Source: Klebsiella pneumoniae
Lineage (GTDB): Bacteria > Pseudomonadota > Gammaproteobacteria > Pseudomonadales > Pseudohongiellaceae
Assembly: GCA_945902215.1 (NCBI GenBank)
Contig: CAMDML010000015.1
Coordinates: 1 to 50,433, forward strand
DNA length: 50,433 nt
Reading direction: 5' to 3'
Shown: piece by piece, positions 23,349 through 32,644 of the stretch
Numbering within the stretch: position 1 is the first letter of the stretch
Layout of the letters: each line of letters opens with the position of its first letter
Made by a program: the position numbers and the translations under genes
Notes under the pieces: generated by a model
Told to the model about the DNA's origin: nothing
Database searches by the model: none
Seen by the model: only the letters and a program-made list of their open reading frames with translations

Positions 23349-23807
23349 ATGGCAACGCGTGATGAAACCATACGGAAAATCGTTGAACCAGTGATCGCTG
23401 CACTGGGCGTCCGCTTGTGGGGCATTGAATACATCGGGCAAGGCCGGCACACGCTGTTGCGGGTGTTTCTGGACAAGGAAGGTGGTATCAACATCGAAGA
23501 CTGCGCTGAAGCCAGTCGGCACATCAGCAGCATTCTGGATGTGGAAGATCCGATCAGCAGTGAATACACGCTGGAAGTGTCATCGCCCGGCCTGGATCGA
23601 GTGTTGTTCACGCTCGAGCAGATGCGCCAGTACGCTGGCGCCACGGTCAAGATGCGACTGACCGAGAATTTTGCAGGGCGCCGCAACTTTACTGGCGTGC
23701 TGAAAGAAGTGTTAAAAGACCAGATCGTACTGGTGACAGGAGAAGACCAGTATGTCTTCCCGTACGAAAATGTGGAAAAAGCCAACGTCGTAGCGGAGAT
23801 AGCGTGA
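23349..23807 (+). CDS. rimP: ribosome maturation factor RimP
   Basis: 152 residues. RimP is needed for 30S subunit maturation. Recognisable are the N-terminal [24 protein letters not shown], the central [34 protein letters not shown] with the family signature [10 protein letters not shown], and the C-terminal SH3-like fold. Its stop overlaps the nusA start (GTGA at 23804-23807). It is the first gene of the conserved rimP-nusA-infB-rbfA-truB operon. Confidence 0.97.
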   Translation: MATRDETIRKIVEPVIAALGVRLWGIEYIGQGRHTLLRVFLDKEGGINIEDCAEASRHISSILDVEDPISSEYTLEVSSPGLDRVLFTLEQMRQYAGATVKMRLTENFAGRRNFTGVLKEVLKDQIVLVTGEDQYVFPYENVEKANVVAEIA

Positions 23808-25447
23808 TAACCAAAGCAACCAATGCAACGAAAGTGACGAAATTGACGAAATTGACGAAAGTTACGAAAGTAACGAAAGTAACGAAAGCATCGAAGGCTC
23901 AGGCTGAAAAGAAAGCACTTGATGAAAAAGCCAGCCTCGCCTCGAACAACAAGGAAATTCTGTTGGTGGCAGATGCTGTCTCCAACGAGAAGGGTGTTTC
24001 GCGCGAAGTCATTTTCAAGGCAATCGAATCAGCGCTGGCTTCGGCTACCAAAAAGCTCTACCCGGACGAAGAGGTCGAGTGCGACGTCATCATCGATCGC
24101 GCCACCGGCAATTATGAAACCTGGCGCGTCTGGGCAGTAGTTGCTGACGACCAGCTCGCGCTGCTCGGTTCCCAGTTCACGTTGCAGGAAGCGCATGAAG
24201 TCAATCCGAATCTAAAAGCCGGGGACGTTCACCGCGAAAAAGTCGATAACGTCGACTTCGGCCGTATCGCTGCCCAAACAGCCAAACAGGTTATCGTGCA
24301 GAAAGTGCGCGAGGCTGAACGTGAAATCGTCGTCTCGGAGTATTCCAGCAGGGTAGGCAAGCTGATCAACGGCACCGTCAAGAAAGTTACTCGTGACAAT
24401 GTCATCGTAGATCTCGGTAACAATGCTGAAGGTCTTCTCCCCCGCGAAAACCTGATTCCTCGCGAAACTTTCCGCATCAACGACCGCGTGCGTGCGCTGC
24501 TGGTGGAAGTGCGTTCCGAGCTCCGCGGCCCGCAATTGCTGCTCAGCCGCACTTCCTCACAAATGCTCATAGAATTGTTCAAGATTGAAGTGCCGGAAAT
24601 TTCTGAAGAGATCATTGAAATCAAGGCCGCCGCCCGCGATCCCGGTTCGCGTGCCAAGATTGCTGTCAAAACCAACGACAAGCGCATCGATCCGGTCGGC
24701 GCTTGTGTCGGTATGCGCGGTTCGCGGGTGCAAGTGGTGTCCGGCGAGCTAGCCAATGAACGCATCGATATTATTCTGTGGGATGAGAATCCGGCCCAGC
24801 TCGTTATCAATTCCATGGCTCCAGCTGAAGTAGCGTCGATCGTCGTTGACGAAGACAGTCACACGATGGATGTTGCCGTAGCCGAAGAAAATCTGGCCCA
24901 AGCCATCGGTCGCAATGGCCAGAATGTACGCCTCTGTGGCGAACTAACCGGCTGGACCATCAATGTAATGACCGAAGAGAAGGCCGCTGACAAACAGCTG
25001 GCCGAATCCGCATCTGTCATCAGCGTCTTCATGGCCGCACTTGATGTTGATGAAGAAGTTGCCGACATCCTGGTGCAGGAAGGCTTCACTACGCTGGAAG
25101 AAATCGCCTACGTACCACTGGAAGAAATCGCCCAGATTCAGGATTTCGACGAAGAGATTGCCAACGAATTACGCAACCGTGCGAAAGATGCGCTGTTGAC
25201 CCGCGCCATCGCCTCCGAGGAAAACCTCAGCAAGGCCGGCATTGCCGATGACTTGCTCAATATGGAAGGCATTGACAGCCAACTGGCGCTAGCGCTGGCC
25301 GGCATTGGCGTGAAAACGATGGAAGACCTTGCTGAGCAGGCTATCGACGACCTGATGGGAATTGCCGGCATGGACGAAGAGCGCGCCGGCAAGTTGATCA
25401 TGACCGCCAGGGCGCCCTGGTTCGCAAACGATGCAGCTCAGGGCTGA
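23804..25447 (+). CDS. nusA: transcription termination/antitermination factor NusA with repeat extension
   Basis: 547 residues against 495 in E. coli. Canonical NusA begins at [20 protein letters not shown], which here is residue 49. The preceding 48 residues are extra and are mostly ten tripeptides Thr-Lys-aliphatic. The start GTG at 23804 overlaps the rimP stop and has GCGGAG upstream; no ATG lies between it and residue 49, though weak in-frame GTG/TTG codons do. The S1 domain ([22 protein letters not shown]) starts near 183, KH domains follow ([31 protein letters not shown]), and two acidic helical repeats end the protein. It acts with RNA polymerase in pausing and termination. Confidence 0.96.
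   Translation: MITKATNATKVTKLTKLTKVTKVTKVTKASKAQAEKKALDEKASLASNNKEILLVADAVSNEKGVSREVIFKAIESALASATKKLYPDEEVECDVIIDRATGNYETWRVWAVVADDQLALLGSQFTLQEAHEVNPNLKAGDVHREKVDNVDFGRIAAQTAKQVIVQKVREAEREIVVSEYSSRVGKLINGTVKKVTRDNVIVDLGNNAEGLLPRENLIPRETFRINDRVRALLVEVRSELRGPQLLLSRTSSQMLIELFKIEVPEISEEIIEIKAAARDPGSRAKIAVKTNDKRIDPVGACVGMRGSRVQVVSGELANERIDIILWDENPAQLVINSMAPAEVASIVVDEDSHTMDVAVAEENLAQAIGRNGQNVRLCGELTGWTINVMTEEKAADKQLAESASVISVFMAALDVDEEVADILVQEGFTTLEEIAYVPLEEIAQIQDFDEEIANELRNRAKDALLTRAIASEENLSKAGIADDLLNMEGIDSQLALALAGIGVKTMEDLAEQAIDDLMGIAGMDEERAGKLIMTARAPWFANDAAQG
23810..23899 (+). repeat. 9-bp tandem repeat inside nusA 5' end
   Basis: Ten contiguous 9-nt units of the type ACGAAAGTN. The first two (ACCAAAGCA, ACCAATGCA) and the last (TCGAAGGCT) are degenerate; the central seven are nearly identical, with ACGAAATTG and ACGAAAGTA each present twice. 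The unit is a multiple of three, so gain or loss changes the protein by whole Thr-Lys-X tripeptides without a frameshift. Confidence 0.9.
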
Positions 25448-25504
25448 TCGTATGTGAACCAGACCCAGACATAACAGAATCCGACAGGACCGCAGGAGTA
25501 ACGA

Positions 25505-28027
25505 ATGGCAGATTTAAGCGTCACTGATTTGGCCAAGATGGTGGGCGTGCCCGTGGAGCGCCTCCTTGAGCAAATCAAGGAAGCTGGTCTGCCGCAAACA
25601 GCTGCGGTAGATACGATTACCAATGATGAGCGCTCCTCACTTCTGTCATTCCTGAAAAGCCGGCACGGTGACAATTCCGGCGGCAACACCGCCCCGCCCA
25701 AGATTACCCTCAAACGTAAAACGGTTGAAACCCTAAAGTCATCTGACAATCAGGGTCGCAGCAAATCTGTGAGTGTCGAAGTGCGCAAGAAACGCACTTA
25801 CGTCAAACGCAGCGTAGAAGAAGCTGCGTTGGAAGCAGCAGAAAAAGAAAAGCAGCTGGCTGAGCAGAAAGAGAAGGAAGCTGCCGAACAGAAGCTCAAA
25901 GAGGCTGCTGATGCGGTGGCCAGAGCTTCTGCTCCGGCCGGGCGTGCAAGCACTGCAGATACTAAACCCGACGCCCGCAAGGATACCAAGCCCGAGGCGC
26001 GCGCCGACGCCAAGCCCGAACAAAGGCCCGACCACAAGAAAGGCACCTTGCGCAAAGATGGGCGCACTGACGATGACGACGCTGAAAAGCGCAAAACCGC
26101 CACGCGCAAAAAGGACAAAGAAAAGGAAATCGTTACCAAGAAACTGACCCGTGTACGTTCCCCCGAAGACTTCATTCTGGATGATGATGCGAGTGATGGG
26201 GCTGCCCGACGCCGCGGTCGTAAAAAACTCACCCAAACCAAGCAACATCAGTTCGAGATGCCGACAGAATTCATATCACGCGACATAGAAGTGCCCGAAG
26301 CCATTACCGTGGGCGATCTGGCCCAGCGCATGTCGCTGAAATCCGGCGAACTTATCAAGTCCTTGATGGGCATGGGCGTACTGGCTACGCTCAACTTTGT
26401 GCTGGATCAGGACACTTCCACATTGCTGGTCGAAGAGCTGGGACACAAGGCCAAGCCGATTTCCGACACAGCGCTCGAGGATAATCTCGTGGAGTCCATT
26501 AATTACGCAGGCGAGGCAGTACCGCGCGCGCCGGTCGTAACCGTAATGGGTCACGTCGACCATGGCAAAACCTCGCTGCTCGACTACATCCGCAAATCAT
26601 CTGTTACCGCTGGCGAAGCCGGCGGTATCACGCAGCACATCGGTGCTTACCATGTGCAGACCGAGCGCGGCATGGTCAGTTTCCTTGACACGCCTGGCCA
26701 CGCGGCGTTCAGCGCCATGCGTTCACGCGGTGCAAAGGCTACTGACATCGTCATTCTGGTAGTCGCTGCCGATGACGGCGTCATGCCCCAAACCGAAGAA
26801 GCCATTCAGCACGCGCGCGCGGCCAACGTGCCGATCGTGGTTGCCATCAACAAGATCGACAAGGAATCGGCTGATCCCGCCCGTGTCAGAAATGAATTGG
26901 CGGTCAAGGGTGTGCTGTCCGATGCCTGGGGTGGCGACACCCAGTTTGTGGAAGTGTCGGCACAAACCGGGCAGGGTATTGACCTGTTGCTCGAAGCCGT
27001 CCTGCTTCAGGCTGAACTGCTTGAGCTGAAAGCCGTTATTGATTGCCCGGCCAAAGGTGTGGTCATCGAATCCAGTCTCGACAAGGGGCGCGGCCCGGTT
27101 GCTACCGTGCTGGTGCAGAACGGCACCCTGAAACTCGGCGACATCGTTCTCGTCGGCCATGAATACGGCCGGGTGCGCGCCATGATTGATGAAAACGGCG
27201 CGCAAGTGAAAACCGCCGGCCCCTCGATTCCAGTAGAAATTCTAGGCTTGAACGGCTCGCCAGATGCCGGCGATGATTTCCTCGTGGTTGAAAGCGAGAA
27301 GAAAGCACGCGAAGTGGCCGAGTTCCGGATGCACCGTCACCGTGAGAGCCAGCATGCCAAGTTCCAGGCTGCCAAGGCCGAAAGCATGTTTGCCACGATG
27401 GGCAAAGACAGCAAGAAGATCATGAACGTTGTCCTCAAGACCGACGTGCGCGGATCGCTCGAAGCCATCATGGCGGCGCTGGCCGGTATCGGCAACGACG
27501 AAGTGTCGGTCAATGTGGTGGGTTACGGCGTGGGAGGCATTTCGGAAACAGACGTGCAACTGGCTGAAACGTCCAAAGCGACAATCATTGGTTTCAACGT
27601 ACGTGCGGACAAATCCGCCAAAAACCTGATTGAAAGCGCCGGGCTGCAATTGCGCTATTACAGCATCATCTACAACCTGATTGACGACGCCAAGGCAGTT
27701 CTCGGCGGCATGCTGTCACCGGAAATGCGCGAAGAGATCGTAGGTGTTGCGGAAGTCCGCGACATCTTCAATTCGCCCAAATACGGCGCTATTGCCGGCA
27801 GTATGGTGGTAGAAGGAACGATATATCGCAACAAACCGATTCGTGTGCTGCGCGACAACGTGGTCATCTATGAAGGCGAACTTGAATCGCTGCGCCGCTT
27901 CAAAGATGAGGCCTCCGAAGTACGCAACGGCATGGAATGCGGCATTGGCGTGAAGAACTACACCGACGTACGCGTCGGCGACAAGATCGAAGTCTACAAT
28001 CGCACGCAGGTTGCCCGTACGCTGTAA
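25505..28027 (+). CDS. infB: translation initiation factor IF-2
   Basis: 840 residues (E. coli 890). It is the GTPase that brings fMet-tRNA to the 30S subunit. The N-terminus has an IF2N fold ([23 protein letters not shown]), then a long charged Lys/Glu/Ala-rich linker (about residues 95-240), a second IF2 N-terminal fold, and the GTPase domain with G1 GHVDHGKT at 349-356, DTPGHAAF and NKIDKES. The C-terminal half contains the fMet-tRNA binding domain ending [25 protein letters not shown]. It is third in the rimP operon. Confidence 0.98.
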   Translation: MADLSVTDLAKMVGVPVERLLEQIKEAGLPQTAAVDTITNDERSSLLSFLKSRHGDNSGGNTAPPKITLKRKTVETLKSSDNQGRSKSVSVEVRKKRTYVKRSVEEAALEAAEKEKQLAEQKEKEAAEQKLKEAADAVARASAPAGRASTADTKPDARKDTKPEARADAKPEQRPDHKKGTLRKDGRTDDDDAEKRKTATRKKDKEKEIVTKKLTRVRSPEDFILDDDASDGAARRRGRKKLTQTKQHQFEMPTEFISRDIEVPEAITVGDLAQRMSLKSGELIKSLMGMGVLATLNFVLDQDTSTLLVEELGHKAKPISDTALEDNLVESINYAGEAVPRAPVVTVMGHVDHGKTSLLDYIRKSSVTAGEAGGITQHIGAYHVQTERGMVSFLDTPGHAAFSAMRSRGAKATDIVILVVAADDGVMPQTEEAIQHARAANVPIVVAINKIDKESADPARVRNELAVKGVLSDAWGGDTQFVEVSAQTGQGIDLLLEAVLLQAELLELKAVIDCPAKGVVIESSLDKGRGPVATVLVQNGTLKLGDIVLVGHEYGRVRAMIDENGAQVKTAGPSIPVEILGLNGSPDAGDDFLVVESEKKAREVAEFRMHRHRESQHAKFQAAKAESMFATMGKDSKKIMNVVLKTDVRGSLEAIMAALAGIGNDEVSVNVVGYGVGGISETDVQLAETSKATIIGFNVRADKSAKNLIESAGLQLRYYSIIYNLIDDAKAVLGGMLSPEMREEIVGVAEVRDIFNSPKYGAIAGSMVVEGTIYRNKPIRVLRDNVVIYEGELESLRRFKDEASEVRNGMECGIGVKNYTDVRVGDKIEVYNRTQVARTL

Positions 28028-28046
28028 TTGGCGTCAGGAGCGCATC

Positions 28047-28460
28047 ATGCCCAAAACTTCGAACCGGCTTGGCCGGATCAGCGACCAGTTGAAACAGGAA
28101 CTGGCGCGGTTGATTCAAAGCGAACTGCGCGACCCGCGCCTGGGCATGATTTCTGTGCTCGACGTAAAGGTCAGCCGCGATTTGGCCCATGCCGACGTCT
28201 TCATCACAGTACTTGGTGCCGAACCACCGGAAGCGGTGGCCGCGCTAAACCATGCCGGTGGCTACCTGCGTAATCTGCTCGCCAAAAACGTCAATCTACG
28301 GGTCACGCCGAAACTGAAATTCATCTTCGACGAATCCGTTGAACGTGGCCGCAAGCTGTCGTCCCTGATCGACGAGGCGGTAGCGCAGGATGCCAAGCAT
28401 GACCACTCTGAAGAGGCGGTGGTGCAGGATGCCAAGCATGACCTCTCCTCCAAGCAGTAA
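28047..28460 (+). CDS. rbfA: ribosome-binding factor RbfA
   Basis: 137 residues from the ATG at 28047 with CAGGAG just upstream. RbfA is a cold-shock KH-type factor in 30S maturation. The first 110 residues are standard: NRLGRISDQLKQELARLIQSELRDPRLGMISVLDVKVSRDLAHADVFITVLG and LRVTPKLKFIFDESVERG. The C-terminal tail contains an internal duplication: EEAV.QDAKHD occurs twice 13 residues apart, from a 39-bp tandem repeat in the DNA. The truB start lies inside this tail in another frame. Confidence 0.96.
   Translation: MPKTSNRLGRISDQLKQELARLIQSELRDPRLGMISVLDVKVSRDLAHADVFITVLGAEPPEAVAALNHAGGYLRNLLAKNVNLRVTPKLKFIFDESVERGRKLSSLIDEAVAQDAKHDHSEEAVVQDAKHDLSSKQ
28374..28443 (+). repeat. 39-bp period tandem duplication over rbfA end and truB start
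   Basis: A 31-nt segment at 28374-28404 recurs at 28413-28443 with two mismatches. The period is 39 bp, so it keeps both the rbfA frame and the truB frame. Each copy contains a purine-rich GCAGGA and the ATG-CCAAGC-ATG pair, so the truB ribosome binding site and start codon are duplicated. Confidence 0.9.
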
Positions 28461-29379
28461 TGCCCAACGCCCAGCAAAAATAGTTCGCACTGTCGATGGT
28501 TTGCTAATCCTCGACAAACCAATCGGACTCACCTCCAACAAAGCTCTCCAGCAGGTTAAGCACCTGCTGCATGCCGCCAAGGCCGGGCACACCGGTGCGC
28601 TCGATCCGCTCGCCAGCGGTGTATTGCCGCTGTGCTTCGGCGAAGCCACCAAGATCTCGCAGTTCCTGCTTGATTCCGCCAAGGTGTACCGCGCCCGCAT
28701 AAAACTCGGTGTGGCCACTACCACGGGTGACAGCGAAGGAGACATAGTCGCGACCTCAGCGGTGCCAGAATTTTCGGCAGAGCAGATCGAAGCCGTGTTA
28801 AAAACCTTTCGCGGGGTAATCACCCAGCAACCTTCCATCTATTCCGCGCTGAAACAAAACGGCGTGCCGCTCTACAAACTGGCGCGTTCAGGCAAGCACA
28901 TCGAACCGAAGTTCCGCGATGTCACAATCCAAAGTCTCACTTTGCTCTCCCATGAGGGGTGTGATCTGGAGATCGACGTCAGTTGCAGCAAAGGCACCTA
29001 CATTCGCACACTTGCAGAAGACATCGGCAAAACGCTGGGCACCGGCGCTCACATCACCATGCTGCGCAGACTGAAAGCGGGCCCGTTTGCTTTGGCTGCA
29101 AGTATGACAATGGCGCAGATGGTTGCTCTGGCGGCTGAAGGCGTGCTGGAGACAAAGCTTATTGCTCCGGATCAAGCAATCAAGGATCTGCCATCAGTAC
29201 AGCTCAATGCGGAGCAGACGCGCTGCTTGCGGCAGGGAAAAACCGTAACAATGGCTGGCAGCTTGCCATTACCGGATGTTCGGGTGTATTGCGCGGATGA
29301 ATTTATCGGCTTGGCCGAACTGGGCGAAGGTGGAATGTTGCAGGCGAAGCGTTTGCTTAAATATGGGTCGCTGGATTAA
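28438..29379 (+). CDS. truB: tRNA pseudouridine-55 synthase TruB
   Basis: 313 residues from the ATG at 28438. In-frame ATGs at 28390, 28399 and 28429 lie in the duplicated segment; 28438 has the best spacing to AGGA and leaves the smallest non-homologous lead. TruB makes pseudouridine 55 in the T loop of tRNAs. The signature [24 protein letters not shown] and the catalytic [24 protein letters not shown], with the active Asp, are intact. The C-terminal PUA domain includes [11 protein letters not shown]. The stop overlaps the next gene on the opposite strand by 4 bp. Confidence 0.97.
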   Translation: MTSPPSSNAQRPAKIVRTVDGLLILDKPIGLTSNKALQQVKHLLHAAKAGHTGALDPLASGVLPLCFGEATKISQFLLDSAKVYRARIKLGVATTTGDSEGDIVATSAVPEFSAEQIEAVLKTFRGVITQQPSIYSALKQNGVPLYKLARSGKHIEPKFRDVTIQSLTLLSHEGCDLEIDVSCSKGTYIRTLAEDIGKTLGTGAHITMLRRLKAGPFALAASMTMAQMVALAAEGVLETKLIAPDQAIKDLPSVQLNAEQTRCLRQGKTVTMAGSLPLPDVRVYCADEFIGLAELGEGGMLQAKRLLKYGSLD

Positions 29380-30647
29380 AGCCGCTCAACCCCCGCCGCA
29401 TCCTGCGGCAGTATGTACTTCACATCAAAGATCATTCCGGCGGGCTTGCAGTACGACTGTACCAACTCAAGCCCGCCTTGCTTGAATGACTCATGCGCAA
29501 CCGCCACGATCACTGCATCGTAACTGCCAGGCACAATATCCTTGATCAGCTCGACACCATACTCATGTCGCGCCTCAGCGTGACTTACCCATGGATCGTG
29601 AATATCTACTTGGGCATTGAATTCCTGCAAACCTTTCACCACATCGATTACGCGGGTGTTGCGCAGATCGGGGCAGTTTTCCTTGAAGGCAAAGCCCAGC
29701 ACCAGAATACGTGAGTCGACTACATGAATGCGTTTGCGCGTGAGCAGTTTTATTACCCGCTCGGCAATGTAATACCCCATGTTGTCGTTGATCTTGCGGC
29801 CGGCCAGGATCACATCGGGGTGATACCCGATCTGCTGGGCCTTGTGGGTCAAATAGTAGGGGTCCACGCTGATGCAGTGGCCGCCGACGAGCCCGGGGCG
29901 GAAATTCAGGAAATTCCACTTGGTGCCGGCTGCTTTCAACACTTCCTCGGTATCAATGCCGATCTTCTCGAAGATGATGCACAACTCATTGATCAGGGCA
30001 ATGTTCAAATCGCGCTGCGTGTTCTCAATCACCTTGGCCGCCTCGGCCACTTTCAGGCTGCTCACCTTGTGCGTCCCGGCGGTGATGATCTGGCGGTAAA
30101 GTGCGTCTACAAAGTCGGCCGTTTCAGGCGTGGAACCGGAGGTCACTTTGACGATGGTGGGCAGGCGGTGCAGTTTGTCGCCCGAATTGATGCGCTCCGG
30201 ACTATAGCCCACGAAAAAGTCCTGGTTGAACTTGAGTCCTGACACTTTTTCCAGGATTGGCACGCACACTTCTTCGGTAGCACCGGGATAGACCGTGGAT
30301 TCATACACCACTACATCGCCTTTGTTCAGCGCGCCACCCACTGCAGTGCTTGCCTTTTCCAGTGGGCCGAAATCAGGGCGTTTCTGTTGGTCGATGGGCG
30401 TGGGTACAGTAACGATGTAGACATTCGCATCGCGGATCGCGGACAGTTCACTGGAGTAGCGTGCGTTGCTGGCTGCCTTGAGTTCCGTGGGTGTCATTTC
30501 GTTGGTGACATCGATAGCGCGTGTCAGCTCGTCAACACGCTGCTGGTGGATGTCGTAACCGGTGCAGGGAAATCTCTTTGCGAATTCGATCAGCAGCGGC
30601 AGCCCGACATACCCGAGTCCGATTACCGCCAGCCTGACATCGTTCAT
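29376..30647 (-). CDS. nucleotide-sugar dehydrogenase, TviB/WbpO type
   Basis: 423 residues from the ATG at 30645-30647 (a GTG seven codons upstream is possible). It oxidises UDP-GlcNAc or UDP-GalNAc at C6 to the uronic acid for capsule, LPS or exopolysaccharide. Signs: the Rossmann start [48 protein letters not shown], and the active-site [24 protein letters not shown] with the catalytic Cys. [12 protein letters not shown] lies in the C-terminal domain. The family cannot be resolved to a substrate by eye. It stands alone, with no glycosyltransferases beside it, in the usual position of rpsO. Confidence 0.85.
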   Translation of the reverse strand: MNDVRLAVIGLGYVGLPLLIEFAKRFPCTGYDIHQQRVDELTRAIDVTNEMTPTELKAASNARYSSELSAIRDANVYIVTVPTPIDQQKRPDFGPLEKASTAVGGALNKGDVVVYESTVYPGATEEVCVPILEKVSGLKFNQDFFVGYSPERINSGDKLHRLPTIVKVTSGSTPETADFVDALYRQIITAGTHKVSSLKVAEAAKVIENTQRDLNIALINELCIIFEKIGIDTEEVLKAAGTKWNFLNFRPGLVGGHCISVDPYYLTHKAQQIGYHPDVILAGRKINDNMGYYIAERVIKLLTRKRIHVVDSRILVLGFAFKENCPDLRNTRVIDVVKGLQEFNAQVDIHDPWVSHAEARHEYGVELIKDIVPGSYDAVIVAVAHESFKQGGLELVQSYCKPAGMIFDVKYILPQDAAGVERL

Positions 30648-30756
30648 CTCTCTTAATATGCCGCCCACGCCACCGCCCCTGCTATTGAATGGGCCAGATT
30701 ATAACCACAACGCTCAGGGATTCTTCGAACTGCTCGTCATTCCGCACCCCATCGCC

Positions 30757-30789
30757 ATTCCGGCGAAGGCCGGAATCCAGTGTCTTTGG
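30757..30789. repeat. REP/dRS3-like palindromic repeat, copy 1
   Basis: The palindrome ATTCCGGCGAAGGCCGGAAT at 30757-30776 is followed by CCAGTGTCTTTGG. The core resembles dRS3 and REP-type repeats (ATTCC ... GGAAT). Related copies are at 43146-43181 and 46746-46777. Confidence 0.7.
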
Positions 30790-30826
30790 ATGGTCATTCG
30801 GGAGAGGCTGGGGTGATAATGCGGCC

Positions 30827-32128
30827 ATGAAGCTCATGTTCAAACTACTGTTCCTCCTGCTCTTCCTGCTACTGGCAGGCATGGTGGCTGCCGCAGTGGT
30901 TTCCATCGCGCTTATGCTGGAAGACAGACCCGTTGTCCCCGGCAACGATCTGCTTGCGGCCGACCTGCGCGAGGCCCGGGTGTTCATGGAGAATGCCGAT
31001 CCGCGCCGGTTGGCTGCGGGCGAGCTCTCTGAATTCACGATCAATGAACGCGATCTGGAACTGCTTCTTAATTATCTGTTCGATTCTATTCAAGATGGCC
31101 GCAGCACTGTGGGCGCCCGCAGCGCAGTCAATTTGAAGGAGGGTAGCGCCGAGCTCCAGGTGAGCGCGCGGGTGCCCGACAATCCCTTTGGCCGTTATCT
31201 CAATCTGAAAATCGCTCTCTTAAAGGTGGGCGGTGTGCTCGAACTGGAAGGCCTTGATATCGGCGGACTTTCTGCACCCAGCTGGATTGCGAACCCACTA
31301 ATGCAGCGCATCCACGCCGAATTGCTCGCCCGGAGTCCGGAATACAGTGCTTCAATCGCTGCGATCGACAGTTTTACGCTCAACGAAGAGCGCCTGAATA
31401 TCGTTTATCAATGGCAACCCGAACTGCTCGAGCAACTCTCAAGTCGCGGACGTGAATTGCTGCTGACTGAAACCGATAGGGAGCGACTGGTCGCCCACTC
31501 CCAGCATCTGACAGAGCTCATGACCGACTCCGCATTACCGTCGCGCTTGGCGCTGGTTGACGTGCTTGGCCCAATGTTCGCTTTCGCCCGCGACCGCCAG
31601 GGTGACCCAATCGAAGAGAACCGTGCCGCACTGTTGGTCCTGTCTTTGTATGCCTCGGAAACCAGTGCTGCGCAGTTGCTCGGCATTCCAGGTGAATTGC
31701 CCGAAACTGCATTCAAACCTTTGCTGCTTACAAACCGCCGCGACTTCGCCCGGCATTTCCTGATCTCGGCCGGACTCGCTGTCAGCGCCGGCAACGGGGT
31801 GGCACAATCCCTCGGGTTGTTGAAGGAAGTGGATGATGCGGAAGAGGGCGGTAGCGGTTTCAGCTTCACCGACATTGGCGCCGACCGCACTGGCATCCGC
31901 TTTGCTGAACTGGCGGTGGCCGGCGCTGCGCAAGCCCGGGATTTGCAGGAGCTGATTGCAGGAGCTACCGATGAAACCCTCTTCATGGCAGATTTCCGCG
32001 ACCTGCCCGAATTCCTGTCCGGGGAGGAGTTCCGCGCGGCGTATGGCGGCGTGGGGGAGCCGGCGTATGAGGCGGTGCTGGAGGATATTGAGGCGCGGAT
32101 AAGAAAGATGCCCCTGTTTTTACCCTAA
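30827..32128 (+). CDS. membrane-anchored protein of unknown function
   Basis: 433 residues from the ATG at 30827; the frame upstream to 30689 runs through a palindromic repeat. A single hydrophobic segment (residues about 4-29, LMFKLLFLLLFLLLAGMVAA) anchors it, with the remainder probably periplasmic. No family is recognised. Visible blocks include FTINERDLELLLNYLFD, the beta-rich AELQVSARVPDNPFGRYLNLKIALLK and LPSRLALVDVLGPMFAFARDR, and a short tail LPEFLSGEEFRAAYG. Alternation of beta-like and helical parts suggests a lipid-binding or envelope protein. It lies between a sugar dehydrogenase and rpsO, so it may belong to envelope polysaccharide work, which is only inference. Confidence 0.7.
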   Translation: MKLMFKLLFLLLFLLLAGMVAAAVVSIALMLEDRPVVPGNDLLAADLREARVFMENADPRRLAAGELSEFTINERDLELLLNYLFDSIQDGRSTVGARSAVNLKEGSAELQVSARVPDNPFGRYLNLKIALLKVGGVLELEGLDIGGLSAPSWIANPLMQRIHAELLARSPEYSASIAAIDSFTLNEERLNIVYQWQPELLEQLSSRGRELLLTETDRERLVAHSQHLTELMTDSALPSRLALVDVLGPMFAFARDRQGDPIEENRAALLVLSLYASETSAAQLLGIPGELPETAFKPLLLTNRRDFARHFLISAGLAVSAGNGVAQSLGLLKEVDDAEEGGSGFSFTDIGADRTGIRFAELAVAGAAQARDLQELIAGATDETLFMADFRDLPEFLSGEEFRAAYGGVGEPAYEAVLEDIEARIRKMPLFLP

Positions 32129-32190
32129 CGCACTGTCTTTCCTTGATATTTCGGTACCAAGCCGCTCTAAACCTGTGCTATCTTTGCCGC

Positions 32191-32314
32191 CCCCAAACAG
32201 CGCCAATGTGCTGTTTGGGGAAAGGATCTACACCGGGTCACTATCAATATGCATGGTGCTACCGGTTTTATAAGGAAATTGAACACTAACCGCATATTTG
32301 AAAGGAGAAATTCC
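32191..32314 (+). promoter_or_regulatory. rpsO leader with strong hairpin
   Basis: An 11-bp perfect stem (CCCCAAACAGC / GCTGTTTGGGG, 32191-32220) with an 8-nt loop has no T-run, so it is more likely a leader structure than a terminator. About 15 nt later ACCGG can pair with CCGGT (roughly 32233-32270), and then the AAAGGAG site at 32301-32307 comes before the GTG start. In E. coli, S15 represses its own mRNA through a leader structure, so a similar role is possible here. Confidence 0.4.
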
Positions 32315-32584
32315 GTGGCATTAACCCCCGCACAGAAAGCGGACATCGTCCGTGACTACAGCCTGGCCGAAGGCGATACAGGCTCCCCCGAAGTACAGGT
32401 AGCCCTGCTGACCGGCAATATCAATCAGCTGCAGGACCACTTCAAAGCCCATGCACACGATCACCACTCACGTCGTGGCTTGATCCGCATGGTTAACACC
32501 CGCCGCAAATTGCTGGACTATCTGAAACGAGTTAATTCCGAACGTTACAACAAACTCATTCAAAGACTGGGTCTGCGCCGCTAA
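32315..32584 (+). CDS. rpsO: 30S ribosomal protein S15
   Basis: 89 residues from a GTG at 32315 with AAAGGAG upstream, exactly the family length. S15 binds 16S rRNA helices 20-22 early in 30S assembly. Sequence features: the N-terminal [45 protein letters not shown] (with the conserved DTGSPEVQ) and the C-terminal [31 protein letters not shown]. Normally it follows truB directly; here two other genes are between. pnp follows after 60 bp. Confidence 0.98.
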   Translation: MALTPAQKADIVRDYSLAEGDTGSPEVQVALLTGNINQLQDHFKAHAHDHHSRRGLIRMVNTRRKLLDYLKRVNSERYNKLIQRLGLRR

Positions 32585-32644
32585 GCCCAACCATCCACCT
32601 GGCCGGCATTGGGCTGGCCAGGTTTATACGCTCAGGAAAAAATC

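Noticed and set aside
23810-23899. CRISPR-like array
   Set aside because: Units are contiguous 9-mers without spacers, inside a coding frame.
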